Position numbers and translations under genes: made by a program. Under the pieces are notes generated by a model. It saw nothing but the letters and a program-made list of their open reading frames with translations, was not told where the DNA came from and ran no database searches. Positions 1 to 8,913 of a stretch of DNA of 64,000 nucleotides are shown here, in pieces; position 1 is the first letter of the stretch, and every line of letters starts with the position of its first letter. Origin of the DNA: Sphingomonas aerophila (lineage in GTDB: Bacteria > Pseudomonadota > Alphaproteobacteria > Sphingomonadales > Sphingomonadaceae); contig NZ_JACIJK010000010.1 of assembly GCF_014199305.1 (NCBI RefSeq), positions 124,001 through 188,000 of the forward strand, written 5' to 3'.

Positions 1-1304
1 AGGAAGGCCGACAACAACGGGAAAAGTCCGCCAGCCGACGCCACCGCAAGACCGAGCGTGTAAGCCATGCCGGAATAGTTCATGAGGTAGGCGAGCCCGA
101 TGATCAGCGTCGTTGTCAGCGCGGGCAGTCGAACCTGCCGCAGGGACAGGCGCGCGGCACCGAGGAACTGTACAGGCGAGGCCCGGACAAGCAGAGCAGT
201 CACCACTGTGGCGGCGAGAATGGCCGTTCCGGTCGCCAGGGGCTGGAAGCTCCACATGGCCGCGTAAGGCGTACCGTACACGGTGATGAACACGGACTTG
301 TGCAAGCCAGGCCATTCGATCGCCTGCTGTCCGATCTGCGGGATCTTCAGATGAATCCAGGCAATCACGACAGCGGTGAGGACCAGCCACGGAATCCAGC
401 CGTGCCAGGAGGCCAGCGTTGATCGGTCCGACTCCGCCTTGGGAAGCGACGGTCGCGACGCGCCAAGGGCATATTCCGGCTCGTGCGGGACGCGCCAGAT
501 CTTGAGAAAGCCGATCGTCAGTACCAGCGAGACGGACGAGGAGATCACATCCGTCAGCGCGTAACCGATATAGTTGGCCGACACGAACTGCCCGATGGCG
601 AAGCTGCCGCCTGCCACCAGCAGCACCGGCCATATACCCCGCCATGCGCGGACGCCGCCGTACACGGCGATGACATAGAATGGCAGCAGCACGGCAAGTA
701 CCGGGAGCTGGCGCCCGATCATCGCGCCAAGCACATGGTCGGGCAACTGAGTGACCGCCGCAAGGGTGGTCACCGGCGCGCCCAATGCGCCGAACGCAAC
801 CGGCGCGGTATTGAACATCAACGTGAACACCAGCGCGTCGATGGCGCTGAAGCCAAGCGCGATGAGCAAAGCGCTTGTGATCGCGATGGGCGTGCCAAAG
901 CCCGACACGCCTTCCAGCAGGCAGCCGAACGAAAAGCCGATTACCACCAGTACCACGCGTCGATCATCGGGAAGGTGTGTGAGGAGCCACGCGCGGAACG
1001 CGTCAAATCGCCCGGTGGCGACAGACAGGTTGAACAGCAACAGGCCATTGAACACGATCCACATCACCGGCCACAGCGCAAAGGCGGCGCCAGCGGCGAT
1101 GCTATCCAGGCCGAGCGAAAGAGGAAGCTGCCACACCGCGGTTGCAAGCAGCAGGGCAACTGCCAACCCGGCTGCGGATGCTTGCCAGGCAGGGCGCCGC
1201 AGTACGCCAAGAAGCACCAGAACAACGGCGATCGGAAGCGCGGCCGTCAGAAACGACAAGGCCAGGCTGGCACCCACCGGGGTCACGAGTTGGTGAAACA
1301 TCAT
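1..1304 (-). CDS. L-lactate/glycolate permease family protein (LctP), C-terminus off window
   Basis: Inner-membrane proton symporter of the LctP family, which carries L-lactate, D-lactate or glycolate. About 434 residues are present; the C-terminus lies beyond base 1. Family-like segments are visible: LEGVSGFGTPIAI near residue 125, FNTAPVAFGALGAP near 165, and MNYSGMAYTLG close to the cut end, within a run of hydrophobic helices. Two ATGs, at 1304 and 1301, follow a GGAGGG ribosome site; the inner one has better spacing. It lies downstream of, and in the same direction as, the FadR-type regulator. The neighbouring glycerate-pathway genes make a C2/C3 hydroxy acid the likely cargo (inference). 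The frame is open to the window edge. Confidence 0.88.
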   Translation of the reverse strand, partial: MMFHQLVTPVGASLALSFLTAALPIAVVLVLLGVLRRPAWQASAAGLAVALLLATAVWQLPLSLGLDSIAAGAAFALWPVMWIVFNGLLLFNLSVATGRFDAFRAWLLTHLPDDRRVVLVVIGFSFGCLLEGVSGFGTPIAITSALLIALGFSAIDALVFTLMFNTAPVAFGALGAPVTTLAAVTQLPDHVLGAMIGRQLPVLAVLLPFYVIAVYGGVRAWRGIWPVLLVAGGSFAIGQFVSANYIGYALTDVISSSVSLVLTIGFLKIWRVPHEPEYALGASRPSLPKAESDRSTLASWHGWIPWLVLTAVVIAWIHLKIPQIGQQAIEWPGLHKSVFITVYGTPYAAMWSFQPLATGTAILAATVVTALLVRASPVQFLGAARLSLRQVRLPALTTTLIIGLAYLMNYSGMAYTLGLAVASAGGLFPLLSAF

Positions 1305-1379
1305 CCCTCCCAGCCCGGACGGTCGAACGCCGCCTGATGGGCATGGCATGGGTAAGGGGGCGATCCAATCCGCGCAACT

Positions 1380-1398
1380 GGTAAAATCAGTTAGCCAA
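1380..1398. promoter_or_regulatory. Candidate operator upstream of the permease, copy 1 of a shared motif
   Basis: GGTAAAATCAGTTAGCCAA lies between the regulator stop and the permease start, about 75 bases before the latter. It matches the element at 2291-2309 at 14 of 19 positions: identical heptamers GGTAAAA and TAGCCAA at identical spacing. Both copies are AT-rich in GC-rich surroundings and both are preceded by GCGCAA. This one is partly palindromic (TGG...CCA). It is not the compact TGGTnnnACCA form of classic FadR/LldR sites. Binding by the adjacent GntR protein is inferred. Confidence 0.5.
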
Positions 1399-1409
1399 CT
1401 CGCAACGAC

Positions 1410-2204
1410 TTATGCTGAACGTGAACGCTTCTTGGGTGGTGCAACCAGGTCGTTGCGGACGAGTCGCCTTATCGACGCCTCCAGCCGCTTTTCGCTTTCC
1501 TGAATGGCACGCTGGGTTTGCATGGCTGACAGCATGTGATGGCGAGCGGCGTCCTGAGCCGCCAACACGTCTCGCGCCATGATCGCGTCGAATATCGCGC
1601 GGTGCTCAGCCAGCTGTGACTCGCGTGCAACCCTGTGCTCGTAAAGGTTCTTGCGGTTGAGATATACGTTCGACCTGATGATCGTCTCCAGGCTTCGCAT
1701 CAGGTGGATCATCATTAAATTGTGACTGGCGTTGTAAATCGCGAAGTGAAACTCTGCGTCCGTGCGAGCGATCTCGTCGACATCGCTTTGCTGGTGGGCG
1801 CTGACCATGGCCGCAAAGCAGGCGCGGATTGAATCGCGATCTATTTCGGATGCGCGCTCGGCTGCGAAGCCTGCGGCGGCGGCTTCGACTACGGAACGAA
1901 ACTCCATGCAGTCGCCGCGGGCGTCGGGGTTGTCCATCAGCATGATCAAGGGATCACGCAAGCTCTGCCCGATGGTCTCACTGACGTAGGACGTGCCTTG
2001 AGCATCCGTCGCGATCAGTCCCCGGCCGATCAACTTGTCCAAGGCTTCGCGCAATGAAGGACGTGATACCTCCAGTTTCATGGACAACTCGCGCTCGGAC
2101 AACAACCGCTCGCCGGGCTGGATCGCACCTTCAAGGATAAGTTGCTGAATGTGCTCGGCTATGGCGTCGGCCAGTTTGGCCGGCTTGATGGGGGGCAGGG
2201 TCAT
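1410..2204 (-). CDS. FadR/LldR-type GntR family transcriptional regulator
   Basis: Cytoplasmic DNA-binding regulator of 264 residues. The N-terminal winged helix (about 10-76) has the GntR pattern GERLLSERELSMKLEVSR followed by SLREAL. The C-terminal all-helical FCD domain (about 95-230) contains EFRSVVE and D-x-x-FHFAIYNASHN, the latter carrying the usual metal/ligand-site Asp and His. The frame is open 41 codons further upstream, but family proteins start near MTLPPIKPAK, so the ATG at 2204 was chosen. It sits between the permease and the divergent catabolic run, the usual place for a local regulator. The effector is probably an organic acid (inference). Pairs with the motifs at 1380 and 2291. 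Confidence 0.9.
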   Translation of the reverse strand: MTLPPIKPAKLADAIAEHIQQLILEGAIQPGERLLSERELSMKLEVSRPSLREALDKLIGRGLIATDAQGTSYVSETIGQSLRDPLIMLMDNPDARGDCMEFRSVVEAAAAGFAAERASEIDRDSIRACFAAMVSAHQQSDVDEIARTDAEFHFAIYNASHNLMMIHLMRSLETIIRSNVYLNRKNLYEHRVARESQLAEHRAIFDAIMARDVLAAQDAARHHMLSAMQTQRAIQESEKRLEASIRRLVRNDLVAPPKKRSRSA

Positions 2205-2290
2205 GACAGGTCCTATCGCGGCAGGTGCAACCGTCCCACGGCGACCTTGATGGGTCAACAAGGACCACGAATATAGCCGTTGCGCAAAAC

Positions 2291-2309
2291 GGTAAAACAT
2301 TATAGCCAA
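2291..2309. promoter_or_regulatory. Candidate operator in the divergent promoter region, copy 2 of a shared motif
   Basis: GGTAAAACATTATAGCCAA lies 54 bases before the TonB receptor start and 87 bases from the regulator start, in the divergent intergenic region. It shares both heptamers and their spacing with 1380-1398. On the minus strand it contains a perfect TATAAT (2304 down to 2299), a possible -10 box for the regulator; the matching -35 is weak. A repressor bound here could block both the receptor operon and the regulator itself. No binding evidence beyond the repeat. Confidence 0.5.
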
Positions 2310-2362
2310 ATGTGGAGCCGGCGGCACAGCAGTGTACAGCCAGCAGACGGAGGAGAGGGGTT

Positions 2363-5245
2363 ATGCGGAATTCAGCAAAGGCGCTGCTGCTCGCGAGTGC
2401 GTGCATGACATGCCCGGCTACGGGTTGGGCGCAGGCGTCGCCCCAGGAAGCCCCGAGCGCGGCGGCCGGGCCGGACGGGCCCGGCAAGGCAGCGCAGGTG
2501 CAGGCCGCCAACCCGGACGCTCCAACCGGTGCCATGATCGGACAGGTGCCGCCGGCCGACTCCTCTGCGCCCGCCCTCGAGCAACAGCCGGAGACTGCGG
2601 CGCAGGCGCCCGATCAGGACGTGGTGGTGACGGGCAGCCGTCTGGCGCGTTCGACGTTCGAGACACCCACGCCCGTCACCTCCATCGGCGAACGGCAATT
2701 GCAGGCGAAGGCCGCGACCAGTGTGCCAGACCTGTTGCGCGATTTGCCAGCGCTGCGTCCGAACCGCAACAACGGCTCCGCCACCGACGTCGGTGCGTCG
2801 ACCTTTAACATTCGCTCGCTTGGGCCAACGCGCACCCTGCTGTTGATCGACGGACAGCGCGTGCTCAATTCCAGTCCTACTGGCGGATTCGACCTCAATC
2901 TCCTTCCCGCACCGCTGATCCGCCGGCTGGAGGTTGTGACCGGCGGTGCATCGTCCGTGTACGGATCGGACGCGGTCACCGGTGTCGTAAACGTCTTCCT
3001 GGACAGCAAGATGGAGGGCGGGCGGGCCGACGTTCAAAGCACGATCAGCAGTCGCGGCGACACCCAGACCATCTCCGCCAGCTTGGCTTATGGCACTAAA
3101 TTCGCAGGCGACCGTGGTCACCTTGTTGTTGCCGGGTCGTACTTCGACCGTCCGGACATCCTGTACCAGGGCACGCGCGAATGGGGAGCGAAGGGTTACA
3201 CGCTGATCCCCAACTCCACCTACACGGCGACCAACGGGCAGTTCAGGCAGCTTATCGTGCCGAACGTGCAGTTGGCCCAAATGACCTATGGCGGGGTGAT
3301 CACCACGGCGGGAGCGCTAAAGAACATCCAGTTCGGTCCGGGCGGCGCACAAAGCCGCTTTGTTCAGGGCACCAACATCAGCTCGGTCTGGATGCAGGGC
3401 GGCGAGGGGCTGTCACTCCAACCGGAGCTAGGAGTGTTGATCCCGTCCAACCAGCGGCTCAACGGTTATGCGCGGCTGAGCTTCGACCTGACCCCGGCAC
3501 TCGAATTCCACCTCGACGTCTTGGCTGCGCGCACGAAGCAGAGGCAGACCAACGTCTACAACTATAACAATGGCGACATCACGATCCGTCGCGACAACCC
3601 GTTCCTGCCTGCCAACATCCTTGCGGGGATGATCGCGAACAATCTCCAGACCATCAGCCTTGGCCGGCTCAATACGGAACTGGGGATCAACGACAACACC
3701 ACCACGAACACCTACATACGCACGTCCGGCGGGTTGTCGGGCAAGCTGTTCGAAGGCTTCACCTGGGACGGCAACGTCAACTACACGCACGCGATCTACG
3801 ACAATCAGAGTAAGAACAATCGCAACAACGCCAGGTGGACACTTGCACTTGATGCGGTGACCGGGCCGAACGGGCAGCCAATCTGTCGGTCCACGCTGAC
3901 CAATCCCAACAACGGCTGCGTTGCCGCCAACGTCTTCGGCGTGAACACAGTGTCGCCCGAAGCGGTCGCCTATGCAGCCGGAACCTCGTTCATCAAGGCG
4001 TACTCGACCCAGTTCGACGCCAACTTGAATACCAGGGGATCGCCCTTCTCGACATGGGCGGCGCCGGTGCAGGTCGCGGTGAGCGCGGAATACCGGCGCG
4101 AGACAGTGAACCTGGAATCGGACCCAATCTCTGCAGTCAACGGCTGGCGCCAGGCGAGCTCTGCCCCGTATCGCGGGTCGGTCGACGTCAAGGAAGCATC
4201 GATCGAGGTCGGGATCCCGCTCGCCCGTGACGTGAAGTTCCTCAAGAACCTCGAGCTCGACCTTGCGGGACGCTACGTCGATTACAGTACCAGCGGCGGC
4301 ACCTTTGTGTGGAAGGTTGGCGGTAACTGGAGCGTCAGCAACGCGGTCCGCTTCCGCGGCACCTACTCACGGGATTTCCGCGCGCCAACCGTCAACGAAC
4401 TGTTTGCGGCAACCACGTTGCGCCAGGGCGCGGTGGTGCTCGACCGGTTCAGCACGGGCAACCAGTCGACGGTCACGGCAACCGCTTCAGGCGGGAATCG
4501 CGACCTGGATCCTGAGTCGGCCCATACCGTCACGTTCGGCGTCGTGCTGCGCCCAGATTTCCTGCGCGGTTTTCAGTTCTCGGTCGACGCATTCGACATC
4601 AAGCTTGATGATGCGATTTCCGTGCTTGGGGCGCAGGAAGTGATTGATCGCTGCTTTGCGGGAGGGACCGACTTCTGCGCGGGTATCACCCGCAACGCGG
4701 CCGGCACGATCACAACCGTTCGCACCACCACATTCAACGCCCAGACCCTGAAGACACGTGGTCTGGATTTCGAGGCATCGTTCACCCAGCCGGTAGGCGC
4801 GGGGAACCTGACGGTGGCCCAACTGGCGACCTATGTGGATCGCCTGATCACCGTGTCGAATGGCGTGACGGTCGACACCGCAGGCCAGTTGACCGGCACC
4901 AATGCGACGCCGAAGTGGCGTACTTCAACGACGCTGACCTACAGCAACGGACCCTTGTTGCTGCGAGCGCTGGGCAACTTCGTCGGGGGCGGGCGCTACG
5001 ACAACACCTATGGTCCGCTTGACCTGGACCCGCAGCACTTCAAAGGCCGCTTCTACCTCGACCTGTCGGCACAGTATGACGTTACCGACCACTTCCAGAT
5101 CTATGGAAAGATGGAGAACATCACCAACGTCGATCCGCCGCTGCTGGCGGAGAACAGCGTGATCCGTGCGGGCGCGGCCAATGCGTCGGGCTTCTACGAC
5201 GTGATCGGACGCAATTACGGCGTCGGCGTGCGCGTCAAGTTCTGA
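2363..5245 (+). CDS. TonB-dependent outer-membrane receptor
   Basis: Outer-membrane, energy-dependent uptake channel of 960 residues. A signal peptide ends near AQA at residue 25, followed by an Ala/Pro/Gln-rich linker to about 84 and a TonB-box-like DVVVTGSR at 86-93. The plug domain follows (VPDLLRDLPALRPN, then DGQRVLNSSPTG, VVTGGASSVYGSDAVTGVVNV). The 22-strand-type barrel ends in the aromatic YGVGVRVKF. An in-frame ATG exists at 2312, but the one at 2363 follows GGAGGAGAGGGG and starts the signal peptide. It is the first gene of a same-strand run ending at 12922, so its substrate is probably the compound that cluster degrades; the specificity cannot be read from sequence. Confidence 0.95.
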   Translation: MRNSAKALLLASACMTCPATGWAQASPQEAPSAAAGPDGPGKAAQVQAANPDAPTGAMIGQVPPADSSAPALEQQPETAAQAPDQDVVVTGSRLARSTFETPTPVTSIGERQLQAKAATSVPDLLRDLPALRPNRNNGSATDVGASTFNIRSLGPTRTLLLIDGQRVLNSSPTGGFDLNLLPAPLIRRLEVVTGGASSVYGSDAVTGVVNVFLDSKMEGGRADVQSTISSRGDTQTISASLAYGTKFAGDRGHLVVAGSYFDRPDILYQGTREWGAKGYTLIPNSTYTATNGQFRQLIVPNVQLAQMTYGGVITTAGALKNIQFGPGGAQSRFVQGTNISSVWMQGGEGLSLQPELGVLIPSNQRLNGYARLSFDLTPALEFHLDVLAARTKQRQTNVYNYNNGDITIRRDNPFLPANILAGMIANNLQTISLGRLNTELGINDNTTTNTYIRTSGGLSGKLFEGFTWDGNVNYTHAIYDNQSKNNRNNARWTLALDAVTGPNGQPICRSTLTNPNNGCVAANVFGVNTVSPEAVAYAAGTSFIKAYSTQFDANLNTRGSPFSTWAAPVQVAVSAEYRRETVNLESDPISAVNGWRQASSAPYRGSVDVKEASIEVGIPLARDVKFLKNLELDLAGRYVDYSTSGGTFVWKVGGNWSVSNAVRFRGTYSRDFRAPTVNELFAATTLRQGAVVLDRFSTGNQSTVTATASGGNRDLDPESAHTVTFGVVLRPDFLRGFQFSVDAFDIKLDDAISVLGAQEVIDRCFAGGTDFCAGITRNAAGTITTVRTTTFNAQTLKTRGLDFEASFTQPVGAGNLTVAQLATYVDRLITVSNGVTVDTAGQLTGTNATPKWRTSTTLTYSNGPLLLRALGNFVGGGRYDNTYGPLDLDPQHFKGRFYLDLSAQYDVTDHFQIYGKMENITNVDPPLLAENSVIRAGAANASGFYDVIGRNYGVGVRVKF

Positions 5246-5260
5246 ACGGGAAACGGGGGC

Positions 5261-7507
5261 ATGGACATGACGGATGTGGAAACCGGGCTCGATCGGCGCA
5301 CCTTGATGAAGGGCGCGGCGGCTGCGGGCATGTTGTCCGCCCTTTCCGAAGCCGCAGTCGCGCAGACCGCGACGGCACCGGCGAACGGCGCCGGGTCCGG
5401 CTGGGAATGGGAGCCAATGCGCTGGGTCCAGATCTGCGCCACGGACGACGACCCGGGCCGCTACGACAAGGGTTTCTGGATCGACTTCCTTGGCCGCACC
5501 AAGACGCAGGGCGTGTGCTTGAGCGCTGGCGGCGTGACCGCCTTCTACCCGACCAAGGTTCCGTTTCATTACCGGACGCCATTCCTCGGCAATGGCGACA
5601 TGCTGGGCGAGCTGGCGCACGAGTGCAAGCGCATGGGCATTCGCGTGCTCGGCCGCGTCGACCCGCACGCCGCGCACGAAGACATGCTGAAGGCGCATCC
5701 GGACTGGATCGCACATTCGGCGGACGGCACGCCGAAGCGACACCCCACCGATCCGGAACTTTACCTCACCTGCCCCAATGGCCCGGTCACCTTCGAATGG
5801 ATGCCGCAGGTGCTGAAGGAAATTGTGGGAAGCTATCCCGTCGACGGCATCTTCGGCAACCGCTGGGCGGGCAGCGCAGGCATCTGCCACTGCCCAGTCT
5901 GCACGCGGGAGTTCAAGGCGGCGAGCGGTTATCCGGTCCCGACGTCGCTCGCCAATCCGCAGGACCCGGCGGCGCGCGCCTACCTGACTTGGGACGATGG
6001 CAAGCGCTACGAGCAGCTGAAGCTTTGGAGTGACACGGTCACGTCCATCAATCCCCAGGCGTTCTTCACGCCCGGCACATGGGGGCGGCTTGACCCCAAG
6101 CGGCTGCGCCAGACGATCCGGTCGATCTACGCCGATCGCCAGGGCCGCAACGGCACCGATCCGGCGTGGGCGAACGGCCGCAGCGCCAAGGAGGCCTATT
6201 GCCTGATGCAGGATCGGCCCGTCAGCGGCATCTTCGCGGTTGGCGAAACGTCGACGCCGTATCGCTTCATGGATTCCGTGCAGGCCAGTCCGGAGATCAC
6301 CGCCTATATCCATGACGGCCTGGCGCACGGATTTCGCCCCTGGATGACCAAGTTCAAGGCAGAGGTGTTCGACAAGCGCTGGGTCCCAGCCGTCGAAAAG
6401 GCGTATACCTGGCACGCCGAGCATGAGGAGTACTTCCGGAACACCGCCAATCTGGCGCGCGTGGCAATGGTCCAGTCGGTCCAGACAACAACCTACTACA
6501 AGCCGGAGATGTCGACAGCGGCGTCGTCCATGCCACTCGATGCGCAATCACTGCACAGCGGCGGTAATGACGCGGTCACCGGGTTCTACCAGGCGTTGGT
6601 AGAGTCCCGTATTCCATTCAACTTCGCCGATGAGAGGCAACTCGAGCCCGAGTTCATCGGCGGGTACAAGGTTCTGATCCTGGCGAACACGGCGGCGCTG
6701 TCCGACGCACAATGCGCTCGCATCCGCCGCTTTGTGGCAAATGGCGGATCGATTGTCGCGACGGGTGAAACGTCGTTGTACGATGAATGGGGTACGCGTC
6801 GCGCGAACTTCGGCCTCGCGGACCTGTTCGGCTGTGATTTCGCCGGCACGGTCGATTACCGTGTCCAGAATTCCTACATGACCGTGCACGGACCGGGGCC
6901 GATGACGGTCGGGTTCGACGACACGCCGCGGATCATGTCGGGCACGCGGCTGGTGCACGTGAAACCACGGCCGGGGCTGGGCCGGGCGGCGCTGACGCTG
7001 GTACCTTCCTATCCCGATCTGCCGATGGAGAAGGTGTTTCCGCGCGTGAAGCAGACGGAAACGCCGATGATCTATGCACGTCAGGTCGGCAAGGGCCGGG
7101 TGGTCTACCTTCCGGGCGATATCGACCGCACTTTTTGGGAGGTGTCGAGCCGCGACCACCTGAACCTGTTGCGCAACGCGGTGCTGTGGGCTGCCGAAGA
7201 GCAACAGCCTATGGCGGTCAGCGGTCCAGGCTTTGTGGACGTCAGCTATTGGCGCCAGCGTCGGTCGCTGGCTGCCCACCTCGTCAACCTCAACAATCCC
7301 ATGGCGATGAAGGCATATATGCGGGAGGTGATCCCGGCAGGCCCGTATGAAGTAAGACTGCGCCTGCCATCCGACGCCCGTGACATCCGCCGCGTCCGCT
7401 TGCTGGAGTCCGGCACGAATGCGGAGGTCCGCAGGTCGGGCGACACTCTGACCGTAGCCGTGCCGCGTATAGCGGTTCATGAGGTCGTGGCAATTGACCT
7501 GGCCTGA
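5261..7507 (+). CDS. Tat-exported glycosidase-like protein (GHL6 / beta-galactosidase trimerisation fold)
   Basis: 748 residues with a twin-arginine signal (RRTLMK at 12-17, hydrophobic stretch, AVAQT). The first part resembles the TIM-barrel hypothetical glycosyl hydrolase 6 group: HAAHEDMLKAHPDWIAHSADG near 130-150, and VDGIFGNRW followed by the paired Cys of CHCPVC near 195-210. Residues about 420-600 resemble the A42 beta-galactosidase trimerisation domain (GGYKVLILANTAALS, RRFVANGGSIVATGETS). Catalytic acids cannot be assigned with confidence. It starts 15 bases after the receptor stop; a second ATG at 5267 is possible. Probably periplasmic and acting on the receptor's substrate. Specificity unknown; a non-hydrolytic role is also possible. 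Confidence 0.8.
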   Translation: MDMTDVETGLDRRTLMKGAAAAGMLSALSEAAVAQTATAPANGAGSGWEWEPMRWVQICATDDDPGRYDKGFWIDFLGRTKTQGVCLSAGGVTAFYPTKVPFHYRTPFLGNGDMLGELAHECKRMGIRVLGRVDPHAAHEDMLKAHPDWIAHSADGTPKRHPTDPELYLTCPNGPVTFEWMPQVLKEIVGSYPVDGIFGNRWAGSAGICHCPVCTREFKAASGYPVPTSLANPQDPAARAYLTWDDGKRYEQLKLWSDTVTSINPQAFFTPGTWGRLDPKRLRQTIRSIYADRQGRNGTDPAWANGRSAKEAYCLMQDRPVSGIFAVGETSTPYRFMDSVQASPEITAYIHDGLAHGFRPWMTKFKAEVFDKRWVPAVEKAYTWHAEHEEYFRNTANLARVAMVQSVQTTTYYKPEMSTAASSMPLDAQSLHSGGNDAVTGFYQALVESRIPFNFADERQLEPEFIGGYKVLILANTAALSDAQCARIRRFVANGGSIVATGETSLYDEWGTRRANFGLADLFGCDFAGTVDYRVQNSYMTVHGPGPMTVGFDDTPRIMSGTRLVHVKPRPGLGRAALTLVPSYPDLPMEKVFPRVKQTETPMIYARQVGKGRVVYLPGDIDRTFWEVSSRDHLNLLRNAVLWAAEEQQPMAVSGPGFVDVSYWRQRRSLAAHLVNLNNPMAMKAYMREVIPAGPYEVRLRLPSDARDIRRVRLLESGTNAEVRRSGDTLTVAVPRIAVHEVVAIDLA

Positions 7508-7620
7508 GCGATGGGCGCACGACACACAGACCGGCAACTCGTCTGCGGGGCGAGCCGCGCAGCCTGCGGGAACATGCCGAAGGGCAGCCAGAGCGCGCTC
7601 GATTGCGGCGGGGCAGGGCG

Positions 7621-8913
7621 ATGATGCCTGGGATGGCTGACCTGTCGACTGGCTGGAGCGATACTCGCGCGAGGAGCGTGCTGCGCGCTTTGTTCGACGC
7701 GGCTGTCGCCAGCGCCGACCCCGCCCGGACGATCGCCGCGCACCTCCCGGCGCCTCCCACGGGCCGGTGCGTGGTGGTGGGTGCGGGAAAGGCGGCGGCT
7801 TCCATGGCTGCTGCCGTGGAGGCGGCATGGCCAGATGTGCTGCTGTCGGGAGTGGTGGTCACACCCTATGGCTATGGCGCGCAGACACGACGCATCCGCG
7901 TCCTCGAAGCTGCGCATCCGGTTCCTGATGCCAACAGCGAAGCCGCGGCGCGGGAGGTCCTGACCGCCGTGCACGGCCTCAGCGACAACGACCTCGTACT
8001 GGTGTTGATTTCCGGCGGTGGTTCGTCCGTGATGTCGCTTCCGGTCGAAGGGGTCAGCCTGGCCGACAAGCAGTTGGTCAACCGCCTGCTCCTTGCTTCC
8101 GGGCTCGACATCCGCACCATGAATGCCGTTCGTCGTCGATTGTCCGCGATCAAGGGCGGCAAGCTGGCGGCGGCAGCGGCGCCTGCCCGTGTTGTCACGC
8201 TGGGCATCAGCGATATTCCGGGCGACGACATCGCGGCAATCGCCTCCGGCCCCTCTGTTCCCGATCCCATGCCGGACGCGGACCTGAGCGACGTGGTGCG
8301 ACTGCTAGGCCCCGCATTGCCGGAGGCGGTAGCACGACGGTTGCTGATCGCTGATCCGGTACCCGCGGCTTCGGCGCCCGCCGAGTTCCACCTGATCGGC
8401 ACCCCGGCGGGAGCCCTGCACGCAGCCGCTACATCCGCCCGTGCACAGGGTCTCGATCCAATCATCCTGGGCGACGATCTCGAAGGTGAGAGCCGTGTAC
8501 TCGGCGCCGAAATGGCGACCCGCGCATCCAGCGCAGTGACAAGGCCCACCGTGATCCTGTCAGGCGGCGAAACCACGGTTACCCTGGCCGGCGGTCCAGC
8601 GGGCGTGGGCGGGCGTAATACCGAGTTGTTGCTGTCGATGGTTGTCGCCCTAAACGGTCGCCCGGGTGTCTGGGCACTGGCAGCGGACACGGACGGGGAA
8701 GACGGCGCCAGTCGTGCAGCGGGCGCGGTGGCCGGCCCCGACACGATCGCGCGAGCGCGCGCAGCCGGACTGGATCCGGCCTTCTTCCTGCTCAACCACG
8801 ACAGTGGCAGCCTGTTCGCCGCAACAGATGAGTTGTTGGTGACCGGGCCGACCCGCACCAACGTCAACGATTTCCGGGCCATTCTCGTCCTGCCTCAAGG
8901 AACTTTGCCATGA
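7621..8913 (+). CDS. Glycerate 2-kinase (DUF4147/MOFRL family)
   Basis: Phosphorylates D-glycerate to 2-phosphoglycerate, feeding lower glycolysis. The 430-residue length fits the family. Visible: VVVGAGKAAASMAAA (about 50-65), the SGGGSS loop at 131-136, RRRLSAIKGGKLA (about 172-184), and the C-terminal MOFRL part with ILSGGETTV, GGRNTELLLS and AADTDGEDG. Such proteins were formerly annotated as hydroxypyruvate reductase TtuD; the kinase activity is the established one. Starts are clustered (TTG 7603, ATG 7621, 7624, 7633); 7621 was chosen. The stop overlaps the next start by four bases (ATGA), indicating translational coupling with the isomerase. Confidence 0.9.
   Translation: MMPGMADLSTGWSDTRARSVLRALFDAAVASADPARTIAAHLPAPPTGRCVVVGAGKAAASMAAAVEAAWPDVLLSGVVVTPYGYGAQTRRIRVLEAAHPVPDANSEAAAREVLTAVHGLSDNDLVLVLISGGGSSVMSLPVEGVSLADKQLVNRLLLASGLDIRTMNAVRRRLSAIKGGKLAAAAAPARVVTLGISDIPGDDIAAIASGPSVPDPMPDADLSDVVRLLGPALPEAVARRLLIADPVPAASAPAEFHLIGTPAGALHAAATSARAQGLDPIILGDDLEGESRVLGAEMATRASSAVTRPTVILSGGETTVTLAGGPAGVGGRNTELLLSMVVALNGRPGVWALAADTDGEDGASRAAGAVAGPDTIARARAAGLDPAFFLLNHDSGSLFAATDELLVTGPTRTNVNDFRAILVLPQGTLP

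Noticed and set aside
483..1337. Long + strand open frame opposite the permease
   Set aside because: Polar, low-complexity translation without domains; the minus strand encodes clear LctP segments and a ribosome site. Typical antisense shadow of GC-rich DNA.
4925..6547. 540-codon minus-strand frame across the receptor and GHL6-like genes
   Set aside because: His/Arg-rich composition and no recognisable motif; it crosses two well-supported + strand genes.
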